A stretch of 64,000 bases of DNA from Histomonas meleagridis (lineage: Eukaryota; Parabasalia; Tritrichomonadida; Dientamoebidae). The DNA is taken from the NCBI GenBank assembly GCA_020186115.1, contig WSYJ01000152.1:1-64000 (forward strand). Direction: 5' to 3'. This document shows positions 10,968 through 21,746 of the stretch, piece by piece. The notes under the pieces are model-generated. The model saw nothing but the letters and a program-made list of their open reading frames with translations. It had not been told where the DNA came from and searched no databases. Position 1 is the stretch's first letter. Every line of letters starts with the position of its first letter. The translations under genes were made by a program, and so were the position numbers.

Positions 10968-12833
10968 TTATGTATAAGTCGCTGACTGAATGAGTGGGAT
11001 TGAAGCCAAAGTTTCCTTTGACACTCCAATCTCATCTTGGTTCTTGAACTTCATTACCAATCTCCAAATTATTATCAATAAATAAAAGTAAATTGGCAAT
11101 ATCACAAACAGAGGGGAAGCTGTAGCCAATCCCAATCCGCCCGCCTCAACGCCGAATCGTAATCCGACATAAGCAGTGAAAGCAATACCAACCAAAGCCA
11201 CAATTCCATCGATTATCATTGGCCATTTTAATGGGAATGATATGGCTAATGATGACATCAACAGAACAACTGGTAACATGACTGCAATGAGGTAAATCAA
11301 TGTCAAGAATGGTCCAAAGCAGCTCATAATCTTATAGTCGCCGCTGATGAGGCCATAGAGCCAAATGATTGACAAGTGTCCGTCGATTTTTTCAAAGAAA
11401 ATTGGGACAAAGAATGGTGCAATAACGCCAAAGAATGCGCTGATTCTAAAGAGCCAATTAAGCTTCGATAACCTGATCTTAACGCCAACAAAGCCCAAGA
11501 AGATAGAGACAACCCATGAATCCTTCTCACTGACGCCATTAATCCAATCCATATATGGGTCGCTCATCTTTTGCGGTAATCCAAGTGGGAATGTGATGAA
11601 TAACAATATCAACCAAACAATTGGTAGCGCGGTAAACATTATATACTCAATAACTGGGAAATATCCGTCTTCGTTATATGCAGGAACTGAATCACCAATG
11701 ACAAAGTCAATGCTCTTGGTGACATCGCCACTTAGTTCAACGTTATATTCGCCAGCTTCTAATGTTTCGATCGGTAATGAGCATAAGTAATATGAGGCCT
11801 TCTTCTCACATTGAAGCGCACCTTTGACTGCGCCACTTGCTGTGATAGATGGTACTTTATCAGAATAAACAATGACACGTAATGAGGTGTGACGCTCATT
11901 AAAGATTTGTTTGCTTGATAATTGTTCTTTTGGCACTGGATGTGTTACAAAGGCTAATTTTGGATTAGTAATATCAACTTCATGATACACTAAACGATCA
12001 TTGTCAATTGTAATAACATTAAATTTCTTATGTTGGAATAAATCACAACCAACAAACTCAAGGTATTTGGTGTATGAGTTATGTTGAATAATTGGATGTT
12101 CTGGATGCTTATGGCCGGTGATGAAATAATCTATCTTACCTTCATTAAAGAGGGCTTGATATGTTTTACCTGAACTTGACTTGCCTCCAAAGTTCCAGAA
12201 AAGTGTTGGATAATGGTTGAACATTATGACACGTGAATCATTTGCTAAATTGTTAAGTGCGTTTTCTATGTTATCAAGTAACTCCTTACGTGGGTGCATC
12301 CAATAACCCAAGGGTGGTGCTGAGGTACGTCTTTCAAATGGATCAAATGAAATTAAAACATAGTTTGGTAATGCTTCAAGTGTTTGAACATTAAATGTTG
12401 GATTGTGGGTATAACGAGCAAAGTTATCATGATTACCTTCCATTTCAATCCTTGGTAAATCACCAATTATTTCTTCATAAAGCTTACGATCCTCTGGTTG
12501 TTGAAGCCCATGTTTTGGAATAGATTCTCCATCCATGTTATCTACAAGATCACCAGTAAGAACAGTTATTTGAGGGTTCATTGATCTTATAATTTCAACA
12601 GCTGTTTTAAGGTTGTCTTGGGTATATTTAAGTAGATGGTTAACGTGTACATCAGTTAAGTGGGCTATAACAACAGGTTCTGACATATCAGACCATGTTT
12701 CTTTAGTAGATTTGGAAATTATATCCCCAGTTGTGTGGGATCCATTAGAGACGGTCAATACAAAGACCATAATAATGTACACTAGCCAAACATATTGGGA
12801 AATTATGTACGCGGCCGAACGAAAATTACCCAT
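10968..12833 (-). CDS. Membrane-bound calcineurin-like metallophosphoesterase (TMEM62-like)
   Basis: A 621-residue membrane protein. Residues 12-29 form a hydrophobic signal anchor. The metallophosphatase domain follows, with the expected metal ligands: LTDVHVNH (Asp61, His63), VLTGDLVDN, EGNHDN and the histidine motif TGHKHPEH. The C-terminal third, from about residue 395, holds five to six hydrophobic segments. Phosphoesterase plus multi-spanning C-terminus is the layout of TMEM62-type proteins; the catalytic face would be lumenal or extracellular if the N-terminus is an anchor. The substrate is not predictable. The start is supported by an initiator TCATTT at 12837-12842, three bases before the ATG. 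The gene is convergent with TOR. Confidence 0.88.
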   Translation of the reverse strand: MGNFRSAAYIISQYVWLVYIIMVFVLTVSNGSHTTGDIISKSTKETWSDMSEPVVIAHLTDVHVNHLLKYTQDNLKTAVEIIRSMNPQITVLTGDLVDNMDGESIPKHGLQQPEDRKLYEEIIGDLPRIEMEGNHDNFARYTHNPTFNVQTLEALPNYVLISFDPFERRTSAPPLGYWMHPRKELLDNIENALNNLANDSRVIMFNHYPTLFWNFGGKSSSGKTYQALFNEGKIDYFITGHKHPEHPIIQHNSYTKYLEFVGCDLFQHKKFNVITIDNDRLVYHEVDITNPKLAFVTHPVPKEQLSSKQIFNERHTSLRVIVYSDKVPSITASGAVKGALQCEKKASYYLCSLPIETLEAGEYNVELSGDVTKSIDFVIGDSVPAYNEDGYFPVIEYIMFTALPIVWLILLFITFPLGLPQKMSDPYMDWINGVSEKDSWVVSIFLGFVGVKIRLSKLNWLFRISAFFGVIAPFFVPIFFEKIDGHLSIIWLYGLISGDYKIMSCFGPFLTLIYLIAVMLPVVLLMSSLAISFPLKWPMIIDGIVALVGIAFTAYVGLRFGVEAGGLGLATASPLFVILPIYFYLLIIIWRLVMKFKNQDEIGVSKETLASIPLIQSATYT

Positions 12834-13027
12834 GTAAAATGAGAAAAGTGGTTGAACACATTCAAAATTGATAAAGAAATTTCAATGTTGTAAAGAACAA
12901 TACGTTCAATTGATAGAATGGCTATTTCAATTCCCTTGAAGGGACGTTTGAAAGTAAACTTGTCAAATAGCACGTCGATACAAAAGGGCTATTTGACCGT
13001 AACGAATACAGAATGCCAACATTTTTT

Positions 13028-13750
13028 TTACTCAGACCAACGGCAGTTTGTGATTGATTCTTCACTGCTATTCCTAGAAAATAGCCCGGTCCTATGTTGT
13101 ATGAGATGGATTCGATCTAAATCAACATCATCAAGGTCATATTTGTCTCTCATTTCATTCATGGTATCCATTGGAACTTCAACAAATCCATGTGATGGAA
13201 AGTTGCCTTGACGATGAAAGAGGCCACCGTCAATAGATGAAATCCCTAAAAGTCTACCAAAGACGTATTTGTCAACTTTGAAAATTATATCCGTAATCCA
13301 TTTAACACCCACAAGGTTCCACATAGATTGGTTGTTTTCAACAATGGCAAGGGCGTTGTATAACTTGTGAGGGAAACGACAATTTGAGTTATTTTTCCTT
13401 TGGAAAAATTTTGTAATTAATTCATCAAATGTGGTTTGATCTTTCACCCAGTAAGATGCCGGAAGGAACCCTAACTTTTGAGCTGAAAAAGTTAGGTTTG
13501 GGTCGTTTTTAGCTGTGTTATAAGCTTCATTAGAGCAAGGTGAATCATCATCAAGGATAGGTGGTAAAGTTTTTTGTTGTTGTGCTCTTTCTTTACGTTG
13601 TTTTTTCTCTGATCGGAAAGTTGTGGGTGGGATATATTGAAAAAGTTTAGGGTCAAATACTGTTTGATCAGCTGTTTCTTGGGGAGCCTCTCCAGTTGCA
13701 GGCGTTTCGGTCCAACGATTCGCAATTTGCTGAGGTGCTGACTCGTTCAT
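13028..13750 (-). CDS. Initiator-binding-domain (IBP39-type) DNA-binding protein
   Basis: A 240-residue protein counted from the ATG at 13750; the frame is open further upstream but without ATG. Residues about 120-200 contain RFPHKL, GVKWITD, a K-rich strand and LLGI. This matches, in order and spacing, the winged-helix initiator-binding domain of Trichomonas vaginalis IBP39, which recognises the TCA initiator of nearly all genes (family knowledge). The N-terminal 100 residues are Q/T/P-rich and probably disordered. No second RNA-polymerase-CTD-binding domain is evident, and the protein is shorter than IBP39 (about 340 residues), so it is a paralogue rather than IBP39 itself. The start is supported by an AACGGTT box (13772-13778) and two TCACAA initiators (13752-13758, 13761-13766). 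Confidence 0.75.
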   Translation of the reverse strand: MNESAPQQIANRWTETPATGEAPQETADQTVFDPKLFQYIPPTTFRSEKKQRKERAQQQKTLPPILDDDSPCSNEAYNTAKNDPNLTFSAQKLGFLPASYWVKDQTTFDELITKFFQRKNNSNCRFPHKLYNALAIVENNQSMWNLVGVKWITDIIFKVDKYVFGRLLGISSIDGGLFHRQGNFPSHGFVEVPMDTMNEMRDKYDLDDVDLDRIHLIQHRTGLFSRNSSEESITNCRWSE

Positions 13751-13778
13751 GTTTGTGAAATTGTGAACGCCAACCGTT
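13751..13778 (-). promoter_or_regulatory. Myb-type box plus initiator of the initiator-binding-domain gene
   Basis: Reading toward the gene: AACGGTT, 5 bases, TCACAATT, TCACAAAC, then ATG. The TCA units fit the trichomonad initiator, and AACGG fits the AACNG core bound by Myb domains. The same arrangement recurs before other genes in this window. Confidence 0.6.
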
Positions 13779-14686
13779 TTCGCGCCTTTTTTAAATTTTC
13801 TCTCAATTTGGTTATGGTTATTCAGTTGTTCGACTCTAACCGTCAATAATAAAAATCTAATATCTCATGTTCTGAAACTCAATGATATAAATTATTAATG
13901 TATCAAATGAGAATCGTCATAATGAATATTTATTTGTCCATTTTGATAAAATTGATTTTTTATTAATGTTTCTATATCAAAAATAATATAATGTCACAAT
14001 AATTTCCTTTTCCTATATATTAAAGTGAAAGCTGTTTCATATTTTATATTTGGAAATGATTTCTTCTCATGGTTTTTGAGAAAAATTTGTTTTATATGAT
14101 CAATTATATCGTATTATCATTAAAAAAACCGGTGTAAATATCAGAAATTAATAACTTTTTCAATATTTTATTTCGAAAAAACGCTAAAAGATTTTCTTAT
14201 CGTTGAAATGATTAACAAAGGTAAAAATGGATCAAAAAATAAATAATATAAGTACAGCAATATTCATTAATGTAAATTAAGGAAAGTTTACAATAAATAA
14301 AAAGGTGAAAAAATGAAAGTGATCAATTCTCGAAAAGAAAAAAGGACAATCAATAATTCAATTACTTTCGATGGAATTTTTTTTGAAAAAACATAATTTT
14401 GGGTTTGAATGGTTTACAATGTATAATTGTTATGTTTATCTCCAAAAATTGCCAGGCAGTTTTTTGGCTGAAGCAGACCATAGGCGAAAATTCAATAATA
14501 TAAGCAAAGGAAAAACCCAAATATCTGTGGTATTATCCAATTTTATATTAATTATGAAATATTTTATATTTAATTTACTCTGCATAAAATCATCAAAAAT
14601 ATGAAGAGTACGTTTATTATATTTAATAACTTTACTTAATTTAATTTTCAATTAATATTTAGTCGGAACCACTCTGTTAATGGTCT
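13779..14686. other. Intergenic, no gene seen
   Basis: AT-rich sequence with only short chance frames on both strands. I see no RNA gene or repeat apart from poly-A/T tracts. Confidence 0.5.
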
Positions 14687-15082
14687 AAAGATATTTATTT
14701 GTTTTATATGAAAATTAATTTAATAATTTAGGAGATCATAATAATATTTGAAAATTATTTATCTTATTTCAGGCAGCATTTATTTATGCATCTGGAAATG
14801 GTCAAATAGAAATTGTTGAATTACTTCTTGAACAAAAAGGAATTGATATTGATGCGAAAAATATATATTTGTTTTATTTAAAATCTGTTTTAATAGTTTA
14901 ATATTTCAAAATAATATGTGGAAATTATTATTGTCATTTTATACAGCACTTATGTTGGCATCTGTATATGGTCATATAGAAATAGTTGAAATACTTCTTG
15001 AACAAAAAGGAATTGATATTAATGCTAAAAATATCATTTTGTTTTATTTCATATTTATTTTAATGATTTAACATTTTAAAAT
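14687..15082 (+). pseudogene. Fragment of an interrupted ankyrin-repeat gene
   Basis: Two complete ankyrin modules of exactly 90 nt (14773-14862 and 14943-15032) encode the T/A-A-x-x-x-A-S...IEIVE.LLEQKGIDI.AKN pattern. Each is preceded by an 80-nt AT-rich spacer (14693-14772, 14863-14942). A third spacer starts at 15033 and loses similarity near 15082. An AAAGAT codon pair at 14687-14692 marks the end of an otherwise lost upstream module. No start codon, N-terminus or C-terminus is present. Spacer length and position are the same as in the minus-strand array at 62342-64000, so the two derive from one gene family. Confidence 0.75.
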
Positions 15083-15168
15083 GACCTGCAAGTCACAAGT
15101 TAGCCTAAATTTTACATAAAATTTAAAATAGAATGTCAACAAAGATAAAATAATTGTTTTTTGTTTTG

Positions 15169-15513
15169 TCAAAGGTATCTAATCGTTTCATTCTGTTTTA
15201 CGATTGTTTGTCTATTGCATTCACCAAATCCACCAGCAACAATGAATTCATCAAGCATTACATACACTTTATGGGAGCCAATTAGTAAATCTATTTCACC
15301 AACTTTCCCGAAGTATGTGTACATGATTTCGACAAAGAGATCAATTGTTTCTAGAATAGCAAATTCATTATTGGTAGCATCAATGCACATGCACATGAAC
15401 AAAACAGCGTATGGACGGTAAATGATTTTGTAATTCTTATATAAGAACATTGGCAAGATTGATTTGCTGTTCTTCTGGAAATTAAACGATGAAGTTATGT
15501 ACTTTTCATCAGT
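15169..15513 (-). pseudogene. N-terminally truncated adaptor-complex sigma subunit
   Basis: The frame encodes the small (sigma) chain of an AP vesicle-coat adaptor. It contains YKNYKIIYRPYAVLF, NNEFAILETIDLFVEIM and IDLLIGSHKVYVMLDEF, all typical sigma signatures in the right order, and ends where sigma chains end. The first 35-40 residues (the initial longin strands with N.QG..R) are missing: a stop codon lies just upstream at about 15516, and nothing matching is found further upstream. I therefore call a 5'-truncated copy. Which AP complex it came from cannot be decided. Confidence 0.7.
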
Positions 15514-15699
15514 TTATGTCTAAATGAAATATTTTTTTGACTGATATTTTTTGTATGTTCATGCTATTGTAAAACTATTAATTGTTTTTAACACATCAAC
15601 ATCATATTTATTTTCAAGAAGTTAGGATTTTTAATGTTATTACAATATTTTTATAAATAATGTTTTATAAGTATAACACTTGAATATTAAAAAAGTATA

Positions 15700-16660
15700 A
15701 TCTCTATTATGTGACATTTTATGCCATCAATTTGATTTTGTATTTCTTTGATTTCTTCTTTACTTTCATTAATATTTCTCATCAATTCATTAATTTGTTC
15801 TTGTTTCTCATTTATTATTTATGTATGACACGTGTTTCTCTTCAAGCTTTTGTTGCATCTTCTGTTGGTACAACTAATCCAAGTCTTTCATCCATTTCTT
15901 TCATTATCAAAATAAGTTTTTCTCATTTTTCTTGATTCGTTTTAATTAATTCTTGTGCTTTTGGATAATGTGAATCAAGCATTTGCTTTTCTTGTTTAAA
16001 CATAAAAACAGATTTATTGATATTTCTGAATTTCAATTTGGAGCATTTGCTCAATTTCTTTCGTCTTTTGTTTATTTTTTCTTATTTTACTTTTTATTTC
16101 AACAATTCTTTATTTTTTATTTGTTCGAGATTTTGCACTCTTTGGTTTATAATTTTATGTGCTTATTGCTGTTTAATTCTTTATTTCTCTATGAAATGTT
16201 TCTGCTGCTTTATAGAATGTTCGATTGATGCGCACAAAGATTTTAATTTTTCTTCAATTTCATTCATTTCGTCATCTTCTTCTTTTTGAGGAATTTCTTT
16301 ATTTTCTTCTTCAATTTTTTATTTATTTCCAAAAGTATTTGCTCTAAAATTAAATTCGTTTCTTGAAGTTTATTAATTATTTCTTTGTTTTCATTTTTCG
16401 TTTGGTTCATATCTATCCATAATGTTTTATATAAATTAATTTCATTTTTTTAATTCTTTAATTTCTTGTTTTATGTTTTCAATATTGTTTTTACAGTCAG
16501 AAATTTCTTTAGTGTTTTTATTAAAGTTTTGTTCGATTTTTATTTTTGCATCAATTTATAATTTGATTTTCATTTCTTCTTCATTTTGTGCTATTTCCAT
16601 TACTTTTTGTTGTAATAATTCATTAAAGTTATTATATAGTTCTTGTTTTACTTACTGTTC
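15700..16660 (-). pseudogene. Degenerate coiled-coil gene
   Basis: The plus strand is T-rich with TTC/TTT/ATT triplets; read on the minus strand it gives E/K/N/I-rich heptad-like segments, for example EIKELKK and QEIKEL. They are interrupted by several stops and frame changes. This looks like the remains of a long coiled-coil protein. No domain beyond the coiled coil is recognisable. Confidence 0.4.
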
Positions 16661-16734
16661 CTAATACGTTAAGTATCACATCACTATTTTACAACAGACG
16701 ACTTCATTATTTATAGCGATTATTAAAATGCGAG

Positions 16735-17175
16735 TTACTTTGGAAATATCTTTTTAAAACATAAGTTCCCGGTGAGTAATAGTGTGCTGATTCTTCCTCA
16801 AAAGAAATTGCGTGATCACGCAATGGCAGAAAGTTGCTTGTATTGACAAGAACAACATACACAACAATTATCAACGACAACTTTCTCGACAAGGTGTTCA
16901 ATAAACCTTTTTCTGTCTTTAAATTTTTCTAGATATAGGAACCTAAATCCATGCAAACCCAAATGTTCAAGAGCAATGTATTTGTTTTCAAATGTTTGGC
17001 CAAACACAAAGTAAACATTCAGTAACAAAAATATCATGACAATCACATCCTTCAATTGCAATATCAATATCATCATTTTATTTACCCAAAATTTTTCTCA
17101 ATAAATCAATAACATTTTAAGTATCTATTAATATTAATACTATATATTAAACTCAACTTGCGATTTTACTAATAC
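16735..17175 (-). pseudogene. Cys-rich repeat family, copy 1 (diverged)
   Basis: One of three copies in this window of an unrecognised coding repeat; the others are 21298-21746 and 23133-23595. Shared residues include TFENKYIALE, LHGFRF, DRKRFIEHLVEK and DNCCVCCSC. This copy carries a frame break at the palindrome (16807-16824) and a stop further on. Its upstream part, 17039-17175, is a close match to 22108-22275, including the putative start region. The CxxCxC-type cluster suggests metal binding, but I know no family. Confidence 0.55.
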
Positions 17176-17206
17176 GTATACATTCCAACCGATTTGAATT
17201 ATTTTC

Positions 17207-17680
17207 TTAGGTTATTTGGATGTTCCTCACAAATCTTGCGGAACTATTCATTTGATTTCTTATAGCTACGCGTTTTATCATAAAGGTCTTTTGGTGTTCT
17301 TCCATTTTCATGAAATACTTGAAACTCTGACCGTATTTTTGCCCATGCTCTGCACCCATATTTTTTAATTCCATTTTTAAGACAATCAATCTCCTTTTCG
17401 TTCCAAAGAATGGCAACTCTTTTGCCTGATACAATTTCACGCTTTATTGAATTTTTGTCATTTTTTCTGCAGATTTTCCAGGAAGTTTTACATTCTGTTC
17501 CTTGGTTTGATCTTCAGGTTTCTTTTGAATTATTTCATTAGATTCTGTTGTTGAAAAATCATCTTCTTCTCTGTTAGCCCATCTATAACCAACTATATAA
17601 GCATATGCCTCGCATACATCTTTATACTGAACTTTTTTAACCTCTAAGCTTTCGATAAAAGAATAGATGTCTTGCTCCAT
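17207..17680 (-). pseudogene. Frameshifted SANT/Myb (telobox-like) DNA-binding protein
   Basis: The N-terminal part (17680-17444) is acidic and ends in stop. Downstream, in another frame, lies a Myb/SANT helix set: VAILWNEKEIDCLKNGIKKY, W-AKIRSEF, and a third helix PKDLYDKTRSYKK resembling the telobox VDLKDKWRN signature of telomere-repeat-binding factors. Continuous translation needs one frame change between them, near 17450-17480, and the second frame stops right after the third helix. It could be a decayed Myb gene or a single-base assembly error. Confidence 0.55.
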
Positions 17681-18780
17681 TTTTGGAGAGATTCAGATAT
17701 CTTAACCTCCTTCTTACAACATGATTCTATAGTTTATAAAAAGCGTTATTTTAAACGTGCAATTTGGATGAATGAATTTTGAGCTAAAATTCAAGTAATT
17801 ATTCATCCAAACTCACAACAAGAATATGAAGAAGCCACCAAACTTTAGTTTTTTGTAGAGAACAAAATTTACAATTTTTTCTTGAATTGATTTTTTTCAT
17901 CATGAATCAATTCAAATAGACATGTTACTTTCAATTCTGGCCTGCCAATCAATTAGTTAGAATAAGGTAAAAATATCAAAACCGCTTTCTGCTGCTGTAC
18001 CTCTTAAAAAAGAAAGAGTGCTAAAAAATTCAAATTTTCAAAAACAAAAGAAAATATCAAAAACATGATGCGAGCAGGCTATGAAATGCCTAAAAATATG
18101 AACACTATTTAATAGAAACTATGATAAAGAGAACGTTAATAACGGTTGCCGAAGCGCTGGATGGTTCCTTGGGCTCAAAGCAATTTTAATCAAGTAAAAC
18201 ACTTTGCAGAAACATTTGTTATTGTTCGTTCTAGGAAACGAAGCAATGGTAAAAGCATTCTCGCCTCAAAGCTGTTGAATTTTTTTAATTACTCAAGCCA
18301 TCAGGCAAAGGAGTTTCAATCGAAGCATCTGTGACCCGAGCCAAACCTGAAATCTATGCATAATTTCGTAGTCATCAAACAATTCCAAGCACATTTTGTA
18401 TGCAGATAGTTCCATACGAATTGTATTTAATAATTAGCGCATCAACGTGTTTATATGCACATCAATTCCATCTCTTTTTTCTGATCTTGTATTCAAACCA
18501 GAAGTATAAGAACTTAATAATTTCAGAAGCTTATACTATCAATCACACATACGAATTCTTCAACATACTTAAGGTTTTCAAATAGTGTATTAAACACTGG
18601 CAAATGGTTTAAAATACATTTTAGACGCATATGAATTCACAACAAAAAGCTTCATATACCATTCATTTCATAGTTTAACCGAACTATTTCGCAATCAAAA
18701 ATTATAGGTGTTACAAAATGCCCAAAAAGCCTCACCCACTTTTGGAGGCTCATTTCCATGATATCTAAATCTGAATGTAT
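17681..18780. other. Unassigned sequence
   Basis: Less AT-rich than normal intergenic sequence, and probably old coding DNA. 18660-18780 on the minus strand may continue the exostosin remnant (a segment after MPFELL). The plus-strand frame 18146-18334 shows no recognisable domain. Confidence 0.35.
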
Positions 18781-19340
18781 TCATTTTCTGGAATTCACAC
18801 AGAGAATTTTGAGTAATTCAAATGGCATTGTCATTGGATCTGAAATCAAAACAGGAATACACCCGAAATAAGTTGTATCGAAAACTCTTTTGTTTTGAAG
18901 AATAAGGTCACCTCTTGGGCAAACACAAAGTCTGAACTCATATAATATTGTGGAAGTAATTTAACAGTATCTATGATGGATGATTTACTTCTACGAAAAA
19001 GTAATACTTTACCGCGCGTCATGTTTTGTATAAGAGAAGTTGCCTTTGACGAACAACTTTACTTGTTTTACTGGCAACACCATAAGTCTGTGCAATAAAA
19101 GCAATGTAATTTCGTTTGCGAGTCCAATTGATTTTGTCTGGATGATAATCTCGAAAATATGAAATGAATGGAATGACAATATAGTGACCATTCCATGTTG
19201 TACCAGAATTATGAGATTGAGGATTTGGACGAACGATGAAAAAGTTGTGATGATAAACAGACTGATGACGAGCATTATTACCGTAACAAGTTTCGAAAGA
19301 TGTGTCAACAACGTGATCAGAGCCATTCTTGCGATCATAC
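18781..19340 (-). pseudogene. Exostosin-like (GT47) glycosyltransferase remnant
   Basis: Two blocks in different frames match the exostosin family in order. The first, at about 19340-19015, includes NGSDHVV, YIVIPFI and RKRNYIAFIAQ...VVRQRQLL, corresponding to the G-DH, D-V-I-P-P and R-FF-G...R-L motifs. The second, at about 18955-18781, contains FRLCVCPRGD, KRVFDTTYFGCIPVLISD and MPFELL, the nucleotide-sugar-binding signature of the C-terminal half. Stops and frame changes separate them, so the gene is dead here. Exostosin-like enzymes are Golgi glycosyltransferases; trichomonads use such enzymes for surface glycoconjugates (general inference). Confidence 0.65.
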
Positions 19341-19732
19341 CATATGAGTTATATATGTAAATTATTAAAAAAAAATAAACGAAAAACTGTTTAGACGAAT
19401 CAATGACGTAAAATCAGATTATTTGGTTTAATATTTTCTCATATTGGCAAAACTCATAATGATCCATGGTGCTTGAAGATTTTTTGTTTTGTTAATACAG
19501 AAAGGCGAAACTCTTGAGCGTTAATTTCCGTACGAAAAGTTTCAAACACCAGCAAAAACCACATTTTGATAAGAAGCGCAATCTCAATTTACTTTTGTTC
19601 GAGCTAACCAAATATTCGTCCATTAATATCCAACGTAAAATTGAGTGGTTTTTTATCGTCCAAATGCGAGTAATGATCAGAATTAAAAATTATGCTCTCC
19701 AAAGAAGAGGAACAAAAATATGAATCATATTC

Positions 19733-21250
19733 TATTTCATGATGCTATTAATCATCTCTTTTTCACTTGTGTAACCAACCAGATTTTGTAATAACAATCA
19801 AAATTTTAACTGTTATTAGAGATATTCTAACTGATAATAATATCCAACAATTACACCAAGTAACCAAGTTGTTACATGTTACAAATCCATTTTTCAATAT
19901 TATGACAATATCAATTGATCCAATATATCAAGTATTATCTTGGATCCCTCCAATCTCCATATTTCCTTCATTGTTGTGGGTTTTGTGGTGTTTTGTCTTT
20001 CAACATTCTTTATCCATTTTTATCTTGGTTGAAATATTTCAAAATTCAAATTTTTTGTTGTGATGTTGGCTACCCATCAAACTGTATCCAGTTATCGAAC
20101 CCAAAAGACCATTCAAATTTTCTTTTGATCATATTTATTGATATCCAAATATTTTGTAATCAACACGATGTCCGTCTTCCTTTATCAATTGTATCAACAC
20201 TGCACCCTTTGTTTCCTAACACCAAGTGATGATCATAGTTTTGTCATGTGAACATTTATGGAAGCTATGTTGCACCGACCACTTTCCAGAAAAAAGCACA
20301 TAATTTTTTAAATGAATGTTCTGGAATTTATGGTCACAAAAAAATTGTAACGAAATACGTCAACCGCAAATTTCAAACAAAAGTTGGAATTTTCACAGGT
20401 ATTATTTTTACATTATCAAAAAGTTATCGGAGACTTTTTTGCTTTTTAAGAAAATTGTATTAAAATCATCTGCATGGCCATCATCACCTCATTATCTAAT
20501 AAGCATGACTGCTGCGAATTACCAGCCCCTCGTCAACTTCTGTCTTGGGATCATTCTTGATGGCAACGAATATCCGGATCAAATCATAAATTACATAAGC
20601 AGCTGCTTGACAACTATCATACAGCAACAGGAAAACACAGAAGCAGCAATAAACTACATCAATTTGTTTCCAATGGGCAACTTAGCTCTCATTCGCCTCA
20701 ACGAGATCTTAAGTTGCAGAAACCAGCCACCACTTCCAGTTGAAGGCGACATCTTCAAGTGTAACTCTGGGGGTCGACAAGTTACACGTCACTGGAAGTA
20801 TGCCGAAGACAATCGCTTGCTATGCGGCATTTACTTGTACGGTACAGAATGGAGCCTGATCGCCACATTTGTCGGGGAACGGAAGAGATAATTCGCAATG
20901 CCAACAAAGATGGCAAAGGGTTCTTTACCCAGGCATACGAAACAAGCAATGGACACTGAACGATTACATAAAGCTTGCCAAGTTGCATAGTACCTATGGT
21001 AACAAATGGGCGCAAATTGCTCGGGAAATAGGCGATACTTCGGACGCACAGTGCCGTTATCGCTACAATTCAATGTTGACGTCACTGTTTCGCTTCTAAA
21101 GAAGATGAAGAATAAGGTAATTCATTACCTTTGGATTTAATAAACAAATCCAAACACAAAATTTTAAGAGTTTTTACTGATATTTATACGCACAATGTGT
21201 TGTACCTCGCCAGGGAAACTCATCAACTTCCACTCGATGCGATGTTATTT
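19733..21250 (+). repeat. Left arm of 1.52-kb inverted duplication
   Basis: Nearly identical, in opposite orientation, to 28024-29542. Similarity starts near 19733 (ATGATGCTATTAATCATCTC) and ends abruptly after GATGCGATGTTATTT at 21250. The arm contains the Myb gene plus about 570 bp (19767-20463) of open but unrecognised, probably decayed sequence. No terminal inverted repeats or target-site duplication are evident. Confidence 0.9.
20504..21099 (+). pseudogene. R2R3 Myb-like protein, frameshifted copy
   Basis: Same gene as 28175-28768, but a G run at 20874-20877 (four Gs against three in the partner) shifts the frame within the first Myb repeat, just after WSLIATFVG. The second repeat (WTLNDYIKL...WAQIAREI...QCRYRYNSML) continues in another frame to 21099. 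Given the otherwise near-perfect identity, the break is either very recent or an uncorrected homopolymer error in duplicated sequence. Confidence 0.75.
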
Positions 21251-21297
21251 GTACCTTTTATATTTGCCAATTGTTCAAATCTGGTGGCAAATTATTC

Positions 21298-21746
21298 GAA
21301 AATTGACGGTTATGATGATAAAGACAGCGATTTTATTTCATTCATCGGACATAAGCGCATTTCATCATTTTCATCAATGCATTGGTTGTACTCACAAACA
21401 CAAGCTCCCAGTGAGTAATAATCTGGTAATTCTTCCTTAAAAGAAATTACGTGATCACGCATGGAAGAAAGTTTCTTGAATTGACAAGAACAACATACAC
21501 AACAATTATCAACAATAACTTTCTCGACAAGGTGTTCAATAAACCTTTTTCTATCTTTAAGTTTTTCTAGATATGAAAACCTAAATCCATGCAAACTCAA
21601 ATATTCAAGAGCAATATATTTGTTTTCAAATGTTTGGCCACAACGAAATATTTAGTAACCAAAATATCATGACATTGAGAATCATCAAATTCACCATCAT
21701 CATCTTCCTCTTCAATGATTACTTGATGATTGTGTTCAGCAGCTCA
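21298..21746 (-). pseudogene. Cys-rich repeat family, copy 2
   Basis: Inverted, very similar copy of 23133-23595. The frame 21600-21310 is open through DNCCVCCSC and on through RDHVISFKEELPDY to the end. Here the palindrome is altered (one base shorter), so the frame is not broken as it is in copies 1 and 3. Upstream, the frame DAKK-stop-AAEHNH shares a TGA stop with copy 3, preceded by KKAEQAEED. The stop predates the duplication or both inherited it. Function unknown. Confidence 0.55.

Noticed and set aside
13751-13846. Upstream extension of the initiator-binding-domain protein
   Set aside because: The extra frame lacks ATG and would translate the AACGG box and both initiators.
18146-18334. 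62-residue plus-strand frame
   Set aside because: No recognisable domain, and surrounding remnants are on the other strand.
19767-20463. Open frames before the Myb gene in both inverted arms
   Set aside because: Three overlapping frames are equally open and none shows a domain or start context. Conservation between arms only reflects recent duplication.
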